Of a DNA stretch of 7,694 nt, positions 5,828 to 7,694 are shown in pieces (position 1 is the first letter of the stretch; each line of letters begins with the position of its first letter). This DNA comes from Deltaproteobacteria bacterium (GTDB lineage Bacteria > Desulfobacterota > DSM-4660 > Desulfatiglandales > B25-G16): the NCBI GenBank assembly GCA_019310745.1, contig JAFDDS010000022.1, forward strand, positions 1-7,694, in the 5' to 3' direction. The notes beneath the pieces are model-generated. The model was given only the letters and a program-made list of their open reading frames with translations. It made no database searches and was not told the origin of the DNA. A program made the position numbers and the translations under genes.

Positions 5828-6751
5828 ATGAATATTGCCAATACTATGCTCGATTTAGTGGGACAAACACCCCTGGTCAAACTTAGTAAGGTCAACGAGG
5901 GATGTGTGGCTACTGTTGTGGCAAAACTGGAGTTTTATAATCCATGTAGTTCGGTCAAGGATCGTATAGGGTTCAATATGATCCTTCAGGCAGAAAAAGA
6001 GGGGCAGATTGACAAAAACACTGTTATTATCGAGCCCACCAGCGGCAATACCGGAATCGCTCTTGCCTTTGTATGTGCCGTTCGCGGGTATCAGCTCATT
6101 CTGACTATGCCAGAAAGCATGAGCGTTGAGAGGCGAAAACTGCTCAAAGGCTTCGGTGCCGAACTTGTTCTCACTCCTGCTTCCAAGGGTATGCCAGGGG
6201 CAATTGCTAAGGCCGAGGAACTAGTTGCTCACACGAAAAAATCCTTTATGCCCCAGCAGTTCAAAAACCCTGCGAATCCAGATATTCATGCACATACGAC
6301 TGCTGAAGAGATATGGAAAGATACTGATGGCACAATAGATATTTTTGTATCGGGTATAGGCACTGGTGGAACTATTACAGGTGTTGCTCAGATCTTGAGA
6401 GAACGCAGGGTAGGATTCCAGGCGGTGGCGGTTGAGCCGAAGGATTCGCCGGTTCTCTCTGGCGGCATAGCTGGGCCGCACAAGATTCAAGGCATCGGCG
6501 CCGGTTTTGTCCCTGATATCCTTCAACGAAACCTTATTGACGAGGTATTTTCTGTCTCAAATGAACAGGCCTTTGCAATGGCCAGAAAGCTTATCAAAGA
6601 GGAAGGTATTCTCTGCGGGATCTCTTCAGGGGCAATCGCACATGCGGCATTAGAAGTTGGCAGACGAAAGGAAAACGCCGGAAAACTGATCGTATTCATT
6701 GTCTGTGATACAGGTGAGCGATACCTGAGCACTGAGCTATTCGAAGAATAG
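5828..6751 (+). CDS. cysK: Cysteine synthase A (O-acetylserine sulfhydrylase)
   Basis: This cytoplasmic PLP enzyme joins O-acetylserine and sulfide to make cysteine and acetate. The 307-residue length is typical. Motifs seen: VGQTPLVKL (11-19), NPCSSVKDR with PLP Lys44, the substrate-binding TSGNTG loop (71-76), the phosphate-binding GTGGT (178-182), GIGAGF (222-227), GISSGA (264-269, Ser267 near the PLP ring nitrogen), and the C-terminal [26 protein letters not shown] is the usual signature that follows the active-site loop. ACGGAGA (5814-5820) precedes the ATG at good spacing. It lies 60 bases after nifU and 88 bases before cysE, whose product supplies its substrate, so it supplies the cysteine that NifS consumes. 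The CysK call is preferred over cystathionine beta-synthase because there is no CBS or heme domain. Confidence 0.95.
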   Translation: MNIANTMLDLVGQTPLVKLSKVNEGCVATVVAKLEFYNPCSSVKDRIGFNMILQAEKEGQIDKNTVIIEPTSGNTGIALAFVCAVRGYQLILTMPESMSVERRKLLKGFGAELVLTPASKGMPGAIAKAEELVAHTKKSFMPQQFKNPANPDIHAHTTAEEIWKDTDGTIDIFVSGIGTGGTITGVAQILRERRVGFQAVAVEPKDSPVLSGGIAGPHKIQGIGAGFVPDILQRNLIDEVFSVSNEQAFAMARKLIKEEGILCGISSGAIAHAALEVGRRKENAGKLIVFIVCDTGERYLSTELFEE

Positions 6752-6806
6752 TTTTCTATTCTTCAAAATTGTATTGAAGGTCTAGCGGTAAAAATAACGT
6801 ACCTTC
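6743..6806 (+). promoter_or_regulatory. Mutually exclusive hairpins at the cysK-cysE junction
   Basis: Segment 1, GAAGAATAG (6743-6751, including the cysK stop), pairs perfectly with segment 2, CTATTCTTC (6756-6764), over a TTTT loop. The overlapping CTTCAA (6761-6766) pairs with TTGAAG (6774-6779) in segment 3. GAAGGT (6776-6781) in segment 3 pairs with ACCTTC (6801-6806), segment 4. Pairings 1:2, 2:3 and 3:4 thus compete, as in attenuators. No clear T-run follows segment 4; the cysE ribosome site begins 19 bases later. A regulatory role is inference. Confidence 0.4.
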
Positions 6807-6839
6807 TATCTTTGTATATAGCATCGAGGAGTACTATCC

Positions 6840-7694
6840 ATGAGTAAAAAATCAGGTCATGGCATATCTCAAAGAAAAAATATCATCACACGTGTGGTTA
6901 CTGAACTATGCCGCCCTGATTCCTATGATTCGGTTTACCATAAATCCTCGCTGGAGGCTGTAATGCCATCCATTGAAATTCTGGCAGAGATCGTTGAGCT
7001 CCTCAAGGCGGTACTCTTTCCAGGATATTTCAGCGATCCCGATATGACGCCGGAAACTATGCCGTATTCAATAGGATCGAACTTAGACAAGGTACAACGG
7101 CTGCTCTCCGAGCAGATTAAACGTGGATTTTGTTTTTCCTGTGAGATAAACGAAAGAGAAGCATGTCTGGAATGCGAGGACCGCTCACGGGACTTGGCCC
7201 GTAAATTTATTTCTCGGCTACCATCAATCCGGAGCCTGTTAGCCACTGATGTAACGGGTGCTTATGAAGGCGATCCGGCTGCTCATAGCCCTGGTGAGAC
7301 TATTTTTTGCTATCCAAGCATAAAGGCTGTTACTAACTATCGTATTGCCCATGAGCTTTATCTTCTCGATGTAGACATCATCCCCAGGATCATAACGGAA
7401 ATGGCTCATTCGCAAACGGGCATTGATATTCACCCGGGTACAAAAATTGATGAACGCTTCTTCATTGATCATGGAACAGGCACAGTTATAGGAGAAACCT
7501 GTATCATCGGTCGAAATGTTCGTTTATACCAAGGTGTAACTCTCGGAGCGAAAAGCTTTCCTAAAGACGATTCTGGAGCACTGGTGAAAGGAATCCCTCG
7601 TCATCCCATTGTAGAAGACGACGTCATCATCTATTCAGGAACAACTATTTTGGGCCGTGTTCGCATTGGAAAGGGATCAATTATTGGTGGCAAT
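6840..7694 (+). CDS. cysE: Serine O-acetyltransferase, C-terminus beyond window
   Basis: The frame from the ATG at 6840 stays open for 285 codons to the window end. GAGGAG (6826-6831) gives a good start. The enzyme transfers acetyl from acetyl-CoA to serine, making O-acetylserine for CysK. SAT signatures are clear: LLATDVTGAYEGDPAA, FCYPSIKAVTNYRIAHELY, IPRIITEMAHSQTGIDIHPG with the active-site His region, then the left-handed beta-helix hexapeptides FFIDHGTGTVIGET, LYQGVTLGA and the terminal IIGGN. The long N-terminal domain fits the SrpH/EpsC-like bacterial group rather than E. coli CysE. It carries a CxxC-x7-CxxC cluster at C98, C101, C109 and C112. Probably only a short tail is missing, so the final Ile that docks into CysK cannot be judged. 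Confidence 0.93.
   Translation, partial: MSKKSGHGISQRKNIITRVVTELCRPDSYDSVYHKSSLEAVMPSIEILAEIVELLKAVLFPGYFSDPDMTPETMPYSIGSNLDKVQRLLSEQIKRGFCFSCEINEREACLECEDRSRDLARKFISRLPSIRSLLATDVTGAYEGDPAAHSPGETIFCYPSIKAVTNYRIAHELYLLDVDIIPRIITEMAHSQTGIDIHPGTKIDERFFIDHGTGTVIGETCIIGRNVRLYQGVTLGAKSFPKDDSGALVKGIPRHPIVEDDVIIYSGTTILGRVRIGKGSIIGGN

Noticed and set aside
6935..7472. Minus-strand open frames opposite cysE
   Set aside because: The plus frame is an unmistakable serine acetyltransferase throughout, so these are antisense shadows.
1..7694. CRISPR array, tRNA, rRNA, transposase or prophage genes
   Set aside because: No regularly spaced repeats, tRNA-like cloverleaf, rRNA signature or recombinase motif was seen on either strand.

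Overview
The window is about 7.7 kb of bacterial DNA, moderately AT-rich by eye. Most genes have clear Shine-Dalgarno sites, and the theme is Fe-S cluster assembly, sulfur and cysteine. Seven complete protein genes are supported, plus one gene cut by each window edge. The gene set (two NifU/IscU-type scaffolds, NifS-type desulfurase, CysK, CysE, an adenine glycosylase without a metal cluster) suits an anaerobic or microaerophilic bacterium. Lineages such as anammox Planctomycetes, Deltaproteobacteria or Nitrospirota would fit, but nothing here fixes the taxon.

Left block. On the minus strand a short IscU-like scaffold gene (203-667) is followed by the start of an unrecognised gene that leaves the window at base 1 (126-1, good ribosome site). 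A 346-base divergent gap (668-1013) holds several palindromes and three copies of a 9-base repeat. Rightward from it run a yjbQ-family gene (1014-1430) and, 28 bases later, a 416-residue protein (1459-2709). I read that protein as a degenerate DnaG-type TOPRIM region fused to a pyruvate-kinase C-terminal-like (MTH1675/AF0103-type) domain. All three acidic TOPRIM residues are replaced. This pair is the most unusual content of the window. Convergent to it is a mutY-like gene (3615-2785) whose product lacks the usual four-cysteine cluster.

Right block. After a 353-base gap with an inverted repeat and a candidate promoter comes a rightward run: nifS (3969-5156), overlapped by one base by nifU (5156-5767), then cysK (5828-6751) and cysE (6840 to the window end, incomplete). 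CysE makes O-acetylserine from serine and acetyl-CoA, and CysK converts it with sulfide to cysteine. NifS strips sulfur from cysteine, and NifU receives that sulfur with iron to build clusters. The run is therefore a compact route from serine and sulfide to Fe-S clusters. The cysK-cysE junction carries four short segments that can pair in mutually exclusive ways, resembling an attenuator.

The function of the TOPRIM/PK-C fusion, the identity of the left-edge gene and all regulatory sites are inferences from sequence reading alone.
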